NCBI GenBank assembly: GCA_003427395.1
Contig: BFEA01000243.1
Location: 789,221-819,220, forward strand
Direction: 5' to 3'
Source of the DNA: Chara braunii
Lineage: Eukaryota > Streptophyta > Charophyceae > Charales > Characeae
DNA length: 30,000 bases
The number at the start of each line of letters is the position of its first letter. Positions within the stretch are counted from its first letter, which is position 1. The notes beneath the pieces are model-generated. The model was not told where the DNA came from, searched no databases, and worked only from the letters and a program-made list of their open reading frames with translations. The position numbers were made by a program, and so were the translations under genes. Shown here one piece after another: positions 1-10,517 of the stretch.

Positions 1-1437
1 CTTTTCTCTTCACGATTTTTGCTGACATGCACGAAGGAGGAAGGGCGGGGCGCAGTTCCTGAACCTGAGCACCCTCTCATTCCACACTTAACAGACAACC
101 GCGTCGCGGAGCGCACCCGACGGTGATGCGCATCACGCCGCGTGCAACAGGATTCGGAACCATCCGCAGAGAGAGCTCCGCGGTCGGTCCGTCAACCAGG
201 ACCGGCTTCATCTTCCTTTCATCAGGGGTGCGACGCTGTTTCGTGCGCTCCATTTTTTTGATGTGTTCGCTTTCCGTGCGCAATTGTCAACCCGCGCACA
301 TCGTCCAAGTCCATAGTTGACTACCGCGGGCCAAATCAGGTGGATTCAATGTGATTGTGCCTAAATTGGCCCGCAATAGTCAACTTCTGTCATGGCAACC
401 TGACAGCACTTTAATTTCAACACAGACGTGTTGGAAAGACGTTGGATCAACGTTGAACAGTTGTTGGACCAACGTTGGGCACGTGTTGATCAAACTATTG
501 GAAACACACAACGGTGACGGTCCAACAGTTGAGCAAGGCATTTATCGTCGTTCCAACGCTGGTGTACCACGGGCACCGAGTTGGAAACTTGATGGATTTT
601 TTCCACATTTTTTCTGCCGTTTTCGCATTGTCATGCACGTGGTTCGAAACTCTGGCAATATAAGAAAGAAAAGTTGGCTCCATGCGGGCCGGGCAGCAAT
701 GATAATCACCAGTACTGAGCCAATCCACAACTCTAGTAGAAGCGAAAGTGCGCGAACATTACCATATAGAGGCTTTTGGCGGCGGCCTCATGCCACGGGC
801 CCAATTATGGGAGCCTACCCAACAAGAGTATCTAAGCAAGGCAAACCAACGTCCACAGATGCATTCTGCTGCCCTTCCCGTAACTTACCCGAGGCGAGAT
901 GAACCTCATGCTAGCTGGCACAACGTATATCCGTACCCTACCCTTGAGCTAAGCCATTCGTAGGGGGACTCTGGCGTGTGCCCAATGGACCCTCCCCAGC
1001 CCGGTATCCTACTTGTATGTGTACGTGTGCCAAAAGGCTATGTATGTTTGTGTGCACCCGTAGGCTATCTGTTTATATTCTCGCGGCATGCTCTACACGA
1101 CTGTGGGGCGACGTGTATATGGCTGGCGCCCAGATGATTCTGACCGTTGATCTTTACTATCTGTGGTGAATATCGCCTGCTTTGTGTGACTGGGACCTCG
1201 GCCGTCTGCAATACATTTCCGTTCATCCGCCTCTTTTCTTGTTTCTCATTTTCTCGGAGTTTTAGACCGGTTCTCAACGACAGAAGAATGTCCGCGGGCT
1301 GACGGTGCTAAAAATGCCTCGTCGGACCACCAATACACCCGCACCTAAAATCCCGAACCCACGGGGGCGTGTACACCGACCCACGATCCTGGAGCATATA
1401 CTGATCTGGGAGCACCTACAGTAAGTGGGCATTGGTA
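1..1437. other. Anonymous 5' stretch without a supportable gene
   Basis: No reading frame here has a recognisable domain. The ORFs are short, open on both strands and partly start at non-ATG codons. The segment contains one small hairpin (315-385), several CAACGTTG-type palindromes near 440-490, and a GT-rich patch around 1010-1080. I see no RNA gene. Confidence 0.5.
315..385. repeat. Inverted repeat, 26-bp arms, 19-bp spacer
   Basis: The left arm at 315-340 and the reverse complement of the right arm at 360-385 agree at 22 of 26 positions by eye. Both arms include the blocks AGTTGACTA and GCGGGCCAA. It could be the end of a small foldback element. No flanking gene explains it as a terminator. 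Confidence 0.55.
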
Positions 1438-1695
1438 ATGGATAGTTGTACTAAGGTGAACGAGTGGTCTAAATACAGTGATGAGGACTACGCAACTCTA
1501 CGCTTTCCTGTGCAATATTGCAAACAGAAGGATAAACAGTTCGAAGATAATCAAAGTCTGTTAACAAGAATTCCAATCGATAAGGAAGAGGATCTGATCA
1601 ATCAACCAAGAGACCCTGTTGTCGAATCGGTTCAATTGAAATCGAATTATCGATCCCGGGAATCCACTTCGGTCAGAGAAAGGAGATTTGTTTAG
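1438..1695 (+). CDS. Short unrecognised ORF
   Basis: An ATG at 1438 opens an 85-codon frame beginning MDSCTKVNEWSKYSDEDYAT and ending in a TAG. The product would be hydrophilic and charged, without signal peptide, membrane segment or motif I recognise. Codon use is unremarkable and no neighbour suggests a role. It may be a single exon, a fragment of a decayed element, or a chance ORF. There is no evidence of splice sites at its ends. Confidence 0.18.
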   Translation: MDSCTKVNEWSKYSDEDYATLRFPVQYCKQKDKQFEDNQSLLTRIPIDKEEDLINQPRDPVVESVQLKSNYRSRESTSVRERRFV

Positions 1696-1991
1696 CCTCG
1701 TCTTTCCCGATGTTTATATCAACATGTGTATAGAATGCACAACATAGATGCGTGTATTGAGTCATTGTTGTCTCCGTATGTTTCTATTGCCAAGACGTCT
1801 CTATCATGCTTATTGGTCTTCGGGTATCGCTTGCTTTGTTGTTTCATTCAAGCTGTTTGGATCTGCTGCTGCTTCATTTAACGTCGTAATAGTCTTACTT
1901 GTCTCTGCTCCGTTTTTCCTTCTGTTGATTATCTGTGAATACAATGAACATCTAGCTTATCCAACTAGAGAGACACTTTCTTCCCTCCATA

Positions 1992-2225
1992 ATGGAAAAA
2001 GAGCAAAAAAGGAAACCATCGAGGAAACGCGTCGTAATATCTGCCACGAAGAAAGACAAACACCATCGACAGACAGAGTTTTCGTCTTCGGTGGAGTCTC
2101 CAAGTTCGCCATCCCCAGTGCAGGCTATACAGTCGTTTGTGCTTGTCTCACAAGCTTCACCGCATACGTTCCTGCTTCCATCACGGGCTGCAAAGGCGCC
2201 GACGCAGTCGGCAGCTATTCCATAG
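1992..2225 (+). CDS. Small basic, Ser/Pro-rich ORF, possibly an N-terminal exon
   Basis: An ATG at 1992 opens 77 codons starting MEKEQKRKPSRKRVV. The strongly basic start resembles a nuclear localisation signal, and a Ser/Pro/Gln-rich low-complexity tail follows. No domain is recognisable. It lies about 600 bp upstream of, and on the same strand as, the C48-like peptidase fragment at 2846-3619, so it could be the first exon of that gene. I see no donor site that makes this compelling. An overlapping frame and an antisense frame are open over the same bases, so coding status is uncertain. Confidence 0.22.
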   Translation: MEKEQKRKPSRKRVVISATKKDKHHRQTEFSSSVESPSSPSPVQAIQSFVLVSQASPHTFLLPSRAAKAPTQSAAIP

Positions 2226-2460
2226 AAAACGCCACAGCATCGTAGACGTCCGTCGATCTGCATACGCATTCTCTAGGTCCTATTCATACTTATATTCATA
2301 TTGTTCGCCATATAGTTTATCCTTCTTCACAACATGCTCCATCCAACGTTTCGCTATAGCTTGCCCTGATAATGGCGACTTGAAAAATGTACGTTTATCG
2401 ACCCCGTTTGATTCCAATATGTTCATTGATTGTTCATGTTGAAATTGCCATAAACGTATA

Positions 2461-2820
2461 GTGCGCTTCCTAAGTCAATATATGCTATGTCTTGACATTC
2501 TCTTCCCTGCTATATCTCATGTTAATACTTGTGCTTCCTTTCCTCTTTGGGACAAACTCCCCCACCATCTGGATAGTTCTGTAAATTCGAATGTTCTGTA
2601 TATGTTCTATTTATGAAATTTGACATCATGCGGTATAGTGAGTTTCCTAAGTCAATACATGCTATGTCTTGACATTCTTTTCCCTGCTACATCTCATCTT
2701 AATACTTGTGCTCCCTTTCCTCTTTGGGAAAAACTCCTCCACCCTCTGGATAGTTCTGTAAATTTGAATGTTTTGTATATGTTATATTTAGGAAATTTGA
2801 CAGCATGCGGTGTAATTTTA
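2461..2820. repeat. 177-bp tandem duplication (two copies)
   Basis: Two copies are in direct orientation: the block TTCCTAAGTCAATA starts at 2467 and again at 2644. Similarity runs through to the CATGCGGT block near 2630 and 2807. The copies differ by scattered substitutions, mostly transitions. One frame is open through much of both copies because the period is divisible by three, but copy 1 has a TGA. A pyrimidine-rich tract ending in CAG at 2865-2867 follows directly, so the duplication may lie in an intron of the downstream peptidase gene. Confidence 0.75.
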
Positions 2821-2845
2821 TGCTTATAGTAAATTTTGCGCATCT

Positions 2846-3619
2846 TTGTCTGTTATCTTTGATGCAGAGCATGTGTTGCAAACGTGGTGGTCAATTCAAA
2901 TTCCTATGTCCAACTGCGCCGCCTCTCATTCGTTATGCATTTTTTGTGCATTCCACGACCAGAACTGGTTGGATGATATATGCATTGATATGTGCACTGA
3001 ACTTCTCATGCCTATGTTCCCGGATGTCTTCTTTATGTCATGTTATACATATAGTTTTGCCATTGTTTGCCATAATCACCGTTTCGGACACGATTTGTTC
3101 ACAACACGTGCTGCGGGGTTGTCGTTTGGCTATTTCAGACGCTGGTTTTTCCCTGTACATGTAAATAACAGCCACTAGGCGCTGGCATACTTCATTGTAA
3201 AAAATTCAAACATTTACATTTACGATAGTTACCGTAACCAGTATCCATCTATCTTCCATAATTTGCGTACATGGCTCCAAGCAGAGACCATCATTCCGCG
3301 ATATCCTCATTCCATGCGAAATGTTTATGTTGACGGTCCGGTTCAATACAATTTCAATGATTGCGGGGTCTTTATGCTTGCTATGCTACGGTTTATCCTA
3401 GTTTCGCCGACCACTTCCTGTGTCGATGCTTTTTCACATCTGGATATTCCATGTTACAGACGCGTTCTTCATAATGAGGTTTTTGCGTCGTCTATCACGT
3501 CCTCCTTATCGTCGACTACCTGGCTTGCTGGCGGCGCTGCATACGTATGTGGCCACCGCTCTACGCCCCAGGGTACAGTTACTTCCCGAAGCTGCCTCTT
3601 TTCGGCTTTCGATTGTTAG
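2846..3619 (+). pseudogene. C48/Ulp1-like cysteine peptidase domain, interrupted by one TAG
   Basis: Ulp1-type peptidases cleave SUMO or related tags. Related C48 domains are also carried by transposons. This frame is continuous from 2846 to 3619 apart from a TAG at 3176-3178. It reads WFFPVHVNNSH before the stop and ALAYFIVKNSNIYIYDSYRN after it. The catalytic triad is visible: His at 3173-3175, Asp in YDS at 3224-3226, and Cys in QYNFNDCGVF at 3362-3364. The oxyanion Gln is at 3344-3346. The stop replaces the Trp that normally follows the catalytic His, so one G-to-A change explains it. The upstream helix region (NWLDDICIDMC) also fits the family. A pyrimidine tract ending in CAG at 2867 suggests the exon really begins there. 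The last ~50 codons have no family resemblance. The family call is firm; whether this is a host gene or a transposon cargo is open. Confidence 0.7.
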
Positions 3620-4084
3620 CCCAGTTTTTTTTTCCCCGCAGCTCGTTCTTTTCACTGTCATCAAGTTCGCTGGAAATGCACCTGGGATACGTTCCCATGT
3701 TAATAATGTATATATACGTTTGTGCTTTCATTGTGAAAGTGTTTATTTGTTATGCTGCTTTGTTCATAACTACTCGCCCGTCTGCGTCTATTGGATGTAT
3801 GTTTGTGTTTTCCTTTGCAGGCTCTTTGGAATATTGTGAACAGATAGCGTAGCTCTGCCACAGGCAAAACCGAAATCGACCATTGTCTTCTTGAAATACC
3901 TTCATATTTGACGCTCGAGAAACGCATGAATGAAATTTTTTTTTACCAGATATGTTATTTTTTGTGATAAAACCTTCTTCTGCCATTAGGCATTTATGTC
4001 ACCATTCCGGCTCTAGACATGCACTCTTATTTCTCATGGATATAACACTATGATGAACTTTTATGCTGGACTTCATAAACCAAT
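3620..4084. other. Anonymous AT-rich stretch with acceptor-like tracts
   Basis: There is no convincing coding frame. Two pyrimidine-rich tracts ending in CAG (about 3624-3642 and 3803-3821) look like splice acceptors and could belong to further exons of the C48-like gene upstream. No matching exon with family similarity is visible. Confidence 0.3.
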
Positions 4085-4088
4085 GCAC

Positions 4089-4530
4089 CAAACTCCAGAT
4101 GAACATTCCGTGACTGGTTAATGGACTCGTGCCTGGTGGTAGGTTTATTATTGTGGTCCAGTAATGGATCCGCAACCAAAAGAACTTTCGTGGCCAAAGG
4201 AAATCAAACCGGTGACCTCGGCTATAGCAGCCAGGTGCCTTTACCACTGCAACAGTGGCCTGATGTTCAAAACATAAGTCATGCCGCTTATGACATTGAG
4301 CCCACACCAGCACTGATGCAGCAAGGACTTATTGATCAACACGTGACATGCATGAGATCTTCCGCAGGTTGCAACATCCACGCCAAATCCAAGATCCTCC
4401 GCAGTTGCTGATCAATATCCCCTACACTAAACTCCAGATGGACATCCCCTGGCTGATTAATGGACTCGTACCTGATGGTGGGTTTATCATTGTAGCCCAG
4501 TAATCGAACCGCAGCCAAACGGGCCTCCGC
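4089..4530. repeat. Direct repeat pair, about 100 bp each, 339 bp apart
   Basis: The copies start with AAACTCCAGATG at 4090 and 4429 and remain similar to about 4190 and 4530. They share CTGGTTAATGGACTCGT-like and GGTTTAT blocks and a GCAACCAAA-like end. On the minus strand copy 2 reads as an open peptide (PTIRYESINQPGDVHLEF) and copy 1 as a diverged version of it. A coding origin is possible but no family is recognised. Confidence 0.65.
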
Positions 4531-4929
4531 AACCAAACAGATGCGATTCGGAAGAGACAATAAAAGGAAAGGGAAAAACGTACACACGGACGAGGCAAAC
4601 TCAAGCACGTGAGTCAATATGCTTACTCCCTTTTCCCGCCCGCATTGCACAGCGCACCGTCGGTTATACCTAATCCGGAATTCCTTGCACGGTGGTGGGA
4701 AAGGCGGACAAACGCATATAGAAACCCCCGCCCGACGGCACGGGCGTCTATGTAACCAAAGAGTTGCGGCGCGTTTGCGCAGAGCAAACAAAACCGATGG
4801 CACTCGCCGGGCGCGCTTGGATCAACATGTTATTTGTTAAAATAGGACATTATACTATATCCTCTTTTCAACGAATTCATTTGTGGCTGCAGCCTAAGCA
4901 ACCTAGGCATGCCCATCCAGGGCTTAACC
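4531..4929. other. Anonymous stretch containing one copy of a 35-bp dispersed repeat
   Basis: No supportable gene. The block at about 4821-4856 (core CAACATGTTATTTGTTAAAA) recurs in inverted orientation at about 23757-23791, just upstream of the Helitron. The remainder is unique by eye. Confidence 0.45.
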
Positions 4930-4935
4930 ACATGC

Positions 4936-5770
4936 AGAGGAGTGCTGAGATCCGCACTTGTGAAACTTTATAACTGAAATCACAAATGCGGAAGCGTGTA
5001 GAGACCCACACATGTGAGGCACGCCACCCGCGAACCCTGTGCGGAAGTGTGTTGGGATCCTTACTTGTTGAACTTCAAAAACGTGCTGGTGATCCTGCGG
5101 GGAAGTGTGTTGGGATCCATACTACTCAAACTTCATAAACGAATAACGATTGGCACGCCACACAGGGAACCCTGTGCGGAAGTGTGCCGGGATCCTTACT
5201 TGTCAAACTTCGATTTCATAAAATTTAACGTGATGAAAGATATTATATTGTGACACTGTCCTCTTTCTTATGAAATCGTTTTTTACTGCAGTGTTTCCAC
5301 ATAGGTGTGCCCATGCACTCGACCCAAATGCGAAAGTTTGCTGACATCCATAGTTGTTGAACTTTGTAAGCGAAATTAGCAATGTAATCAAATTGAATTG
5401 GAGAGACTCTGTATAATTCTTTTAGTTATCCCAAAGTTACACATGCAGGTTCATCGTCTTGCTGAAGACGGTTGTTTAGATGTATGATGAGATCCGGACT
5501 TGTTTAGAAGACTTGTGACCCTGACAATTGGCGGGAGTATGCCGAAATCCACACTTGTTAAACTCAAAGCTTACGTATGTGATGAGCAAGGTGTCATCAT
5601 CGAACTGTTGTTGGTCAACACATCAAATTTTCGCTTACCAGGTTATCCCTAAGTTATGCAAGCACACCCATCGTCTCACCTGAGACGATTGTTTGGATGT
5701 TGAAGAGATTCGGACTTCCGCATAAAGGCACGGTCATCATCTCGCCCGACATGAGGGCACTGAGAAACAC
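4936..5770. repeat. Cluster of GAAGTGTG-GGATCC motif copies in AT-rich DNA
   Basis: A motif of about 22-24 bp with the pattern GAAGTGTG, two or three bases, GGGATCC, two bases, ACTT recurs here. The best copies start at 5044, 5102 and 5179. More diverged ones are near 4943, 4991, 5332, 5473, 5540 and 5697. Two copies are embedded in a longer shared block that includes CACGCCACN and GAACCCTGTGCGG. The same motif appears near 23.0-23.6 kb, and a GC-rich version (GAAGTTCG) at 7.9, 9.0 and 14-17.5 kb. No gene is supportable in this interval. Confidence 0.6.
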
Positions 5771-6204
5771 ACTTGTTTACAGTTGTGATAGGCAAGGTGT
5801 ATTTTAATAACCACTTTTTTTTCGATATTCTATGCACAAATGTAGAACTTTAAATTGTGCTCATTCACGATGAATATCCGCAGTTTAAATGGTAATGCAA
5901 AAAAGGTTTGGGCATCCACTGACCATTTTCACATAAGATGCCATTTCTCATGCATCCACCAATCAGTTTCACAATCATGTTTACACTTTCCTTTTGAAAC
6001 ATAGAAGATAATACTTGTAGTGGAACAAAATTCGAAACATGGAACATAACATATGACATGTGCCGCTGCATTAAAAACGACTCCGACGTGACAGAGATCA
6101 CAAAGCCCATACATGACGCAGGACATGCAATGAGCTTGTTGTAGACAACCCAAACTTGGAACGACAAAAGAAAGCAATGTCTTTGGCAGAAGGACAGTTG
6201 AATA
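5771..6204. other. Anonymous AT-rich stretch
   Basis: Open frames exist on the minus strand but have no recognisable domain, are rich in Cys/Phe/Leu and overlap each other. The stretch lies just downstream (minus strand) of the C48-like pseudogene and could be its 3' flank. Confidence 0.3.
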
Positions 6205-6499
6205 ATGTCTCGATTTACAAAATTCAATGAACAACAAATGGAACACCTTAAGAAAAGAGAATCCAAGTCAATCAAATCCATCAAAGACAACGATGTTGAA
6301 AGAAACATGATGCTAATTGTTGTGTAAGAAGCGGAATATCTTTAGAAGATAATGTCTCGATTTACAGAATTCAATGAACAACGAATGAAACACCTTAAGA
6401 AAATAGTTTTGGTCAATCAAATTCATCAAAGACAACGATGTTCTAAGATACATGATGCTCATTGTCGTCTAAGAAGTGGAATATCTTTAGAAGAGAACT
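6205..6499. repeat. 147-bp tandem duplication at the 3' end of the C48-like pseudogene
   Basis: The block AATGTCTCGATTTACA starts at 6204 and 6351, and similarity continues to a shared GGAATATCTTTAGAAGA end. Read on the minus strand, both copies encode the peptidase C-terminus: SKDIPLLTQQLASC in one and SKDIPLLRRQ, then a stop, then ASC in the other. Both share a later TGA. The duplication therefore includes the last codons of the gene and some 3' flank. Confidence 0.75.
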
Positions 6500-7528
6500 G
6501 GAAAGGAGGTCGATCTCCACGTTGCAACAACGTCGCATACATCAACATGAACACCCAACAGCTGGCTCCATCCACTTGTCTCGGAACTCCATCCACCACA
6601 ACATTCCCCACTATCGACTTCCAACTCCTACCCGACCGCCTGTGTGATGTTTGACGTTCCAAATACCGCACAATCAATCCAAAAACAGAAAGGTAAAAAC
6701 TAGAATCAGATACAACGCGAGGAAAATAATAAAAAATTTCGAGAACATCATCTCTCATGTTGACGGAAAGGAGGATCCAGTGATCATCATCTTTGTGGAC
6801 AGGAACAAAGACAATATCGTAACGAAGCAAATCTACGTTTCTAGCCCACCTCCGCACCCCACCGTGTCCTTGAAGTCGCAGTTTACTGCAGAAGAACTAA
6901 TTAAAGTTGAAGAGTTGAAGCCCCAATGAGATGTCACGTGACCCACATGCGGTTGACCCCAACAACGCCATATAGAAATTGACGACCTCATCGTTCACCC
7001 TGCTGTCGACATGCAGCAGGGTGAGGAGATCTTTTGCTGCGATCCGAAATTAGCCATCGCCCAGTATAGAGAGAACAATGTGAGACGGCACCGGCAGGGT
7101 GAGGAGATATTTTGCTGCAATCCGAAATTGGTCATCGCCCAGTATAGAGAGAAGAATGTGAGACGGCACCGAGCGTCGTAAAATGTCGTCCAAAACCCGC
7201 AAGCTCAGAGGCTCAATTGTTGTAGCGAAACTTTTTCCGCGTGCTGCACTTGCGGCCCGCACTGCACAACATCGAGCAAAGGACATGTGGGGTTGTGAGA
7301 AACTGAGTTCTAGGCATTGTCCCCCGGAGCATGACGCATTGCTAAGTACTTCTCATACATGGCCTGACCCCTACTCACAGATCGTGGATATGTCCCTTTC
7401 TCTGGGGCAAGAAGGGAAAGACATTCCTCAATGGCAACGTTGTACTCCTTCTTCCCGATCTCGACATCAACCCCTGATGCCTTTAACATATCCTTGTGTT
7501 TTGTAGTCAACCCGGTGACTTTCTGCAA
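6459..7528 (-). pseudogene. Second C48/Ulp1-like peptidase, diverged and interrupted
   Basis: The minus-strand frame from 7286 down to 6459 is continuous apart from a TAA at 7050-7052 and a TAG at 6897-6899. It contains family hallmarks in order. SRVNDEVVNFYMALL (about 6955-7000) is the substrate-groove helix. DLLRYDIVFVPVHKDDDHW (about 6777-6835) ends with the catalytic His at 6780-6782. VPRQVDGASCWVFM carries the catalytic Cys at 6558-6560. DIPLLRRQ closes the domain. The usual DCG around the Cys is SCW, and the Asp position (normally yDS) reads YYF, so peptidase activity is doubtful. A preceding frame (7310-7528, one base out of register) may be an upstream coding part; its family is unclear. 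A nearby 78-bp repeat lies inside the coding region. It is clearly different from the plus-strand copy at 2.8-3.6 kb. Confidence 0.68.
7015..7172. repeat. 78-bp in-frame tandem duplication inside the C48-like pseudogene
   Basis: The block GTGAGGAGAT starts at 7021 and 7099. The two copies encode nearly the same 26-residue peptide on the minus strand, with PSHI(L/V)LSILGD and QFRIAAK. At the equivalent position one copy has CAA and the other TAA, so the nonsense change by C-to-T is visible directly. Confidence 0.75.
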
Positions 7529-7882
7529 TATGTGCTAAGGATATTTGGAGGACCTCCGTGTTCGAGACGACCCCACCCCTGTACAACAGAAGAAAGACAG
7601 AACGAAAAATGAGAACCATACAATTGCACAGATGCAACAGTCAAGCAGGACCTTTCCGACCATAGGACCCTGATTTCGCGTGGTCATGTGCACCCAGGTG
7701 CGGTTGTGATACTTGAAAACAAAACAACTGCAACATTCTAGCTTAACACCCCCGCACTTAGCAAAGAAAAACCACCACAACTCACAGAAGCCAAAGGCCA
7801 GCAGTCCCCGAAGTTTCGGATTGCGGCAGACTTTTCAACAAACCAGCCCCACAGAGACTGACCACATCACGCATCGACAAAG
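7529..7882. other. Anonymous stretch between two decayed genes
   Basis: Short frames on both strands have no recognisable similarity. It separates the 5' side of the C48-like pseudogene from the 3' end of the large minus-strand remnant. Confidence 0.3.
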
Positions 7883-7904
7883 GAAGTTCGGATCCCGGCG
7901 AACT

Positions 7905-9595
7905 AAAACCGACACTATTCCCAAGAAGGGAAAACCGTCAGTCCATGTACTTGGCCACTTCCTTAGCCCCTTGGCCAGATCCTTCCTTGGATGGAGTGTA
8001 AGTTTGTCGAGGAGCTTTTCGCCGCCCTCGACCAGCCACCCGGTCGAGTGACAGATAAGCCGACGAGATGTATTAGGAAGGGCTGGTGGCTGTAGTATGG
8101 CGGCATCCGGAACTTCCCGTATCGACGGACAGTGTGGACAGTCGTCGTGTGCACAGCGCGGACTGTAATCGGATGACATCTGGACGCGCAAGCAGTGTGG
8201 CGTTCTTCACGGCTTACCAGTCTGTTTCTCTCTCCGTTCCTTCGATGGGGAATTTGGCGCGGGCAAAGCGAGCACGTCGAGAGCTTGACTGCCGACCCTC
8301 GATTTTTTTGGGGACGTGACATGTTGTCGTCCCCCGACCTCGCCTTCCTCTCCAACGGCAAGGGTGGCCGGCAGGACCAGGGACTTCGGCAGCGAGGAAG
8401 GGAGAGTAGTTGCAACGGGAGACGTGACGTTGCCAGTTTCGTCGATGTCAGGCGTTGTGGACGGACGGACAGACACGTTGTGGTCGTCGAGGATACCGTC
8501 GATAACTTCATCGATGCTTATACGCCGACTTGTTCTAGACGGGCTGATAGCGACGGAAGCCTCGTCGAAGCGGTGTTACAGGTCGACAACAGACGTCGGT
8601 GGTCGGACCGCATAATCTTCAGGTTGTCCGGAAAGGTTGCTAACGATCTGTGTCTCCATCTCTATTGCTGTGGCATCGTCGTCGACATCATCCTCGTGAT
8701 GCTCTCCGTACAGTTGTCCGAACTCGTCAGACGACTCTCTAGATCCGACATCGTCCTCACTGTGCTCCACCTAGTCGTGTCCAGATCCGGCACCCTTCCT
8801 TCCTTCAAGCAAATTAAGTACCTCCGTTTCTCCCGCTTCCTCCCCTTCCTCCTCTTCTTCCCCTTTTTCCTCCCCTTCTAGCGCTCCCCTCCGTTCCTCC
8901 ATTTTCTCCCCTACTTCCCTTCCACGAAACTCATCCCCTTCCGCGGTACCCGTGCTGAATCCCGAGGACCGCCCTTCCGTCTCCGTGCACGCTGCCCCTC
9001 TCAACGGCACGACAATCCCTGGCCGACACCCCCCCCCCGAAGAAGTTCGGATCTCGGCGGACTTCGTCGTCTCCGTGTCGCCGGACCCTGTACCTGCAGC
9101 CTCTCGCTGCAATCCTTGCGGCTGTCGCTCCTGCTCAGGCGACACCTTTCCCACGTTTCTCTCCCGCGCCGCAATGCTGCCAATTTCGGGATCCTTGCTT
9201 GGCTCCCTCGACCCCGAGAGGCTTTGCATTTCGGACCGCTCTGGGAGCTCCTCAGCGGACGTAGTTCGGATCCCGCCAGACTTCAACTTTCCGCTGGAGC
9301 GACTGTCCAGAGCAAGCAAAGCTGCCAACGTGTCCCTCGCTGAGCCCACGGACGAAGTCGGGAGGTCAGCGGACTGTGTCGTATGATCCGACCAGGTGCC
9401 TGTCGACGGAGGCCGGTCGACGGTGAAACCCGCCACCCCGCCGCTGCCTCCCGGTGTCGTATTGTGGCCGTGAGACCCCCTCTCCCCACTAGTCGGGATT
9501 CCTTTGCCACCCCCCGCGCCACCNCCCCCATCCCCTCCACTTCCAGGTGCCCCCCCCCCCGGAACTACCGTCCGGGCCACTGGGAGGGGGCACTT
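7905..9595 (-). pseudogene. Low-complexity acidic tail of the large remnant
   Basis: After a frame change in the C-run at 9553-9561 a single frame continues to about 7905 with stops at 8771, 8576 and 8207. It is Gly/Ser-rich, then Glu-rich (GEEKGEEEEEGEEAGE), then Asp-rich (EHHEDDVDDDATAIEM). The tail contains the peptides SAEIRTSSGG (about 9040-9070) and SGGIRTTSAEE (about 9257-9290). Both are translations of the dispersed GGATCC-type motif. One N occurs at 9523. The end of coding is arbitrary: the frame stays open to 7835 but reads through another motif copy at 7883. Confidence 0.4.
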
Positions 9596-9599
9596 TCTA

Positions 9600-10517
9600 G
9601 TCCACCATGCCCTTCGACGGACTCATGTCAAGGTCGTAGTAGTCCTTCGTCAATTCCAACCAGCACTTGTCCTGAAGCTCGTCGAACAGTCGACCGGCTG
9701 TGGAAATGAGGGACAGGTTGCCGGGTGCAAAGGTGCCATTCTAGGCCGTCACTTTCTGGAGGACTGAAATCCTCGCGAGGTGCAGGAAGTTGGACTTGGA
9801 CTCGCACGGGAATGACGCCCATCCCGCGCCTTGGATTGCGACGACCATGACCCACTCGCCCTTTCGTATTGCTGGCTGGATGACTCCCGGATGCCATACC
9901 ATGTCATGGCCCCATTCCAACTCAGGCGAATGATGTTGTGGCTCAAGCAGGAAGTGGATGTGGTCATCCTGCCAAGATGGATGATCGGGGGGGATGTCGG
10001 ACCCGGGACGCAAGGCGGACGGGGGGACGGCTAGAGCTCTGAGTCTCTCGATCAACTTCATCGGCATGGTGCCCGACGCCGGTTTGGCCGACGGTGACAC
10101 GAGGGTTGCAGCGCTCGGTGACGGACCGACCGACGACGACCCTCTGCCGTGGTCCGCCGGAGGTGGGTCGTACTGCAGATCAATGCTCTCTGTGTCGCTC
10201 TCCTCCTCCTTCGCATCGGCAACAAACTCCACACCTGTGGCTTCCTCGTCATCAGTGGAGATCAGGGAAGCGTAACTGGCTAACTTCAACTGCTCCTCGG
10301 ACTCCACGAAGTACAGCGACTGCAGCCTATCGAGAAACGTCTTCACGTTCATGCGGGAGGCGAAGTGGTAGTTGTCGAGCAGTGCGAACTCGTGGTCCTT
10401 CCGGCGGACGTACTCGGCGTAAGAGTCCTTCCTCAGACGCGTTTGAAGGAACAAGAAATCGTATATCTTGTTCCTCTTCCTCTCGCTCAACTTAAACCAC
10501 ATATCCGTCTTGTTGCT
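9600..10517 (-). pseudogene. C-terminal conserved region of the large remnant
   Basis: Same frame. It reads MWFKLSERKRNKIYDFLFLQ, then NYHFASRMNVKTFLDRLQSL, an acidic Ser-rich stretch (about 10150-10270), a Pro-rich linker, then WHPGVIQPAIRKGEWVMVVA. Beyond a TAG at 9741-9743 it continues as LFDELQDKCWLELTKDYYDL and stops at a TAG (9597-9599). Family unknown. The well-preserved frame and the mix of folded and low-complexity parts are typical of a real protein. Confidence 0.45.

Noticed and set aside
1748-2245. 165-codon plus-strand ORF
   Set aside because: Overlaps a more plausible ATG-started frame and an antisense frame. Its hydrophobic start could be read as a signal or membrane segment, but nothing else supports it.
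4336-4803. 155-codon minus-strand ORF as a gene
   Set aside because: Its only notable part is the direct repeat at 4428-4530; the rest is Cys/Pro/Leu-rich without family resemblance.
5865-6308. 147-codon minus-strand ORF downstream of the C48 pseudogene
   Set aside because: Its start lies in the 147-bp duplicate in a frame different from the peptidase, and its composition is not protein-like.
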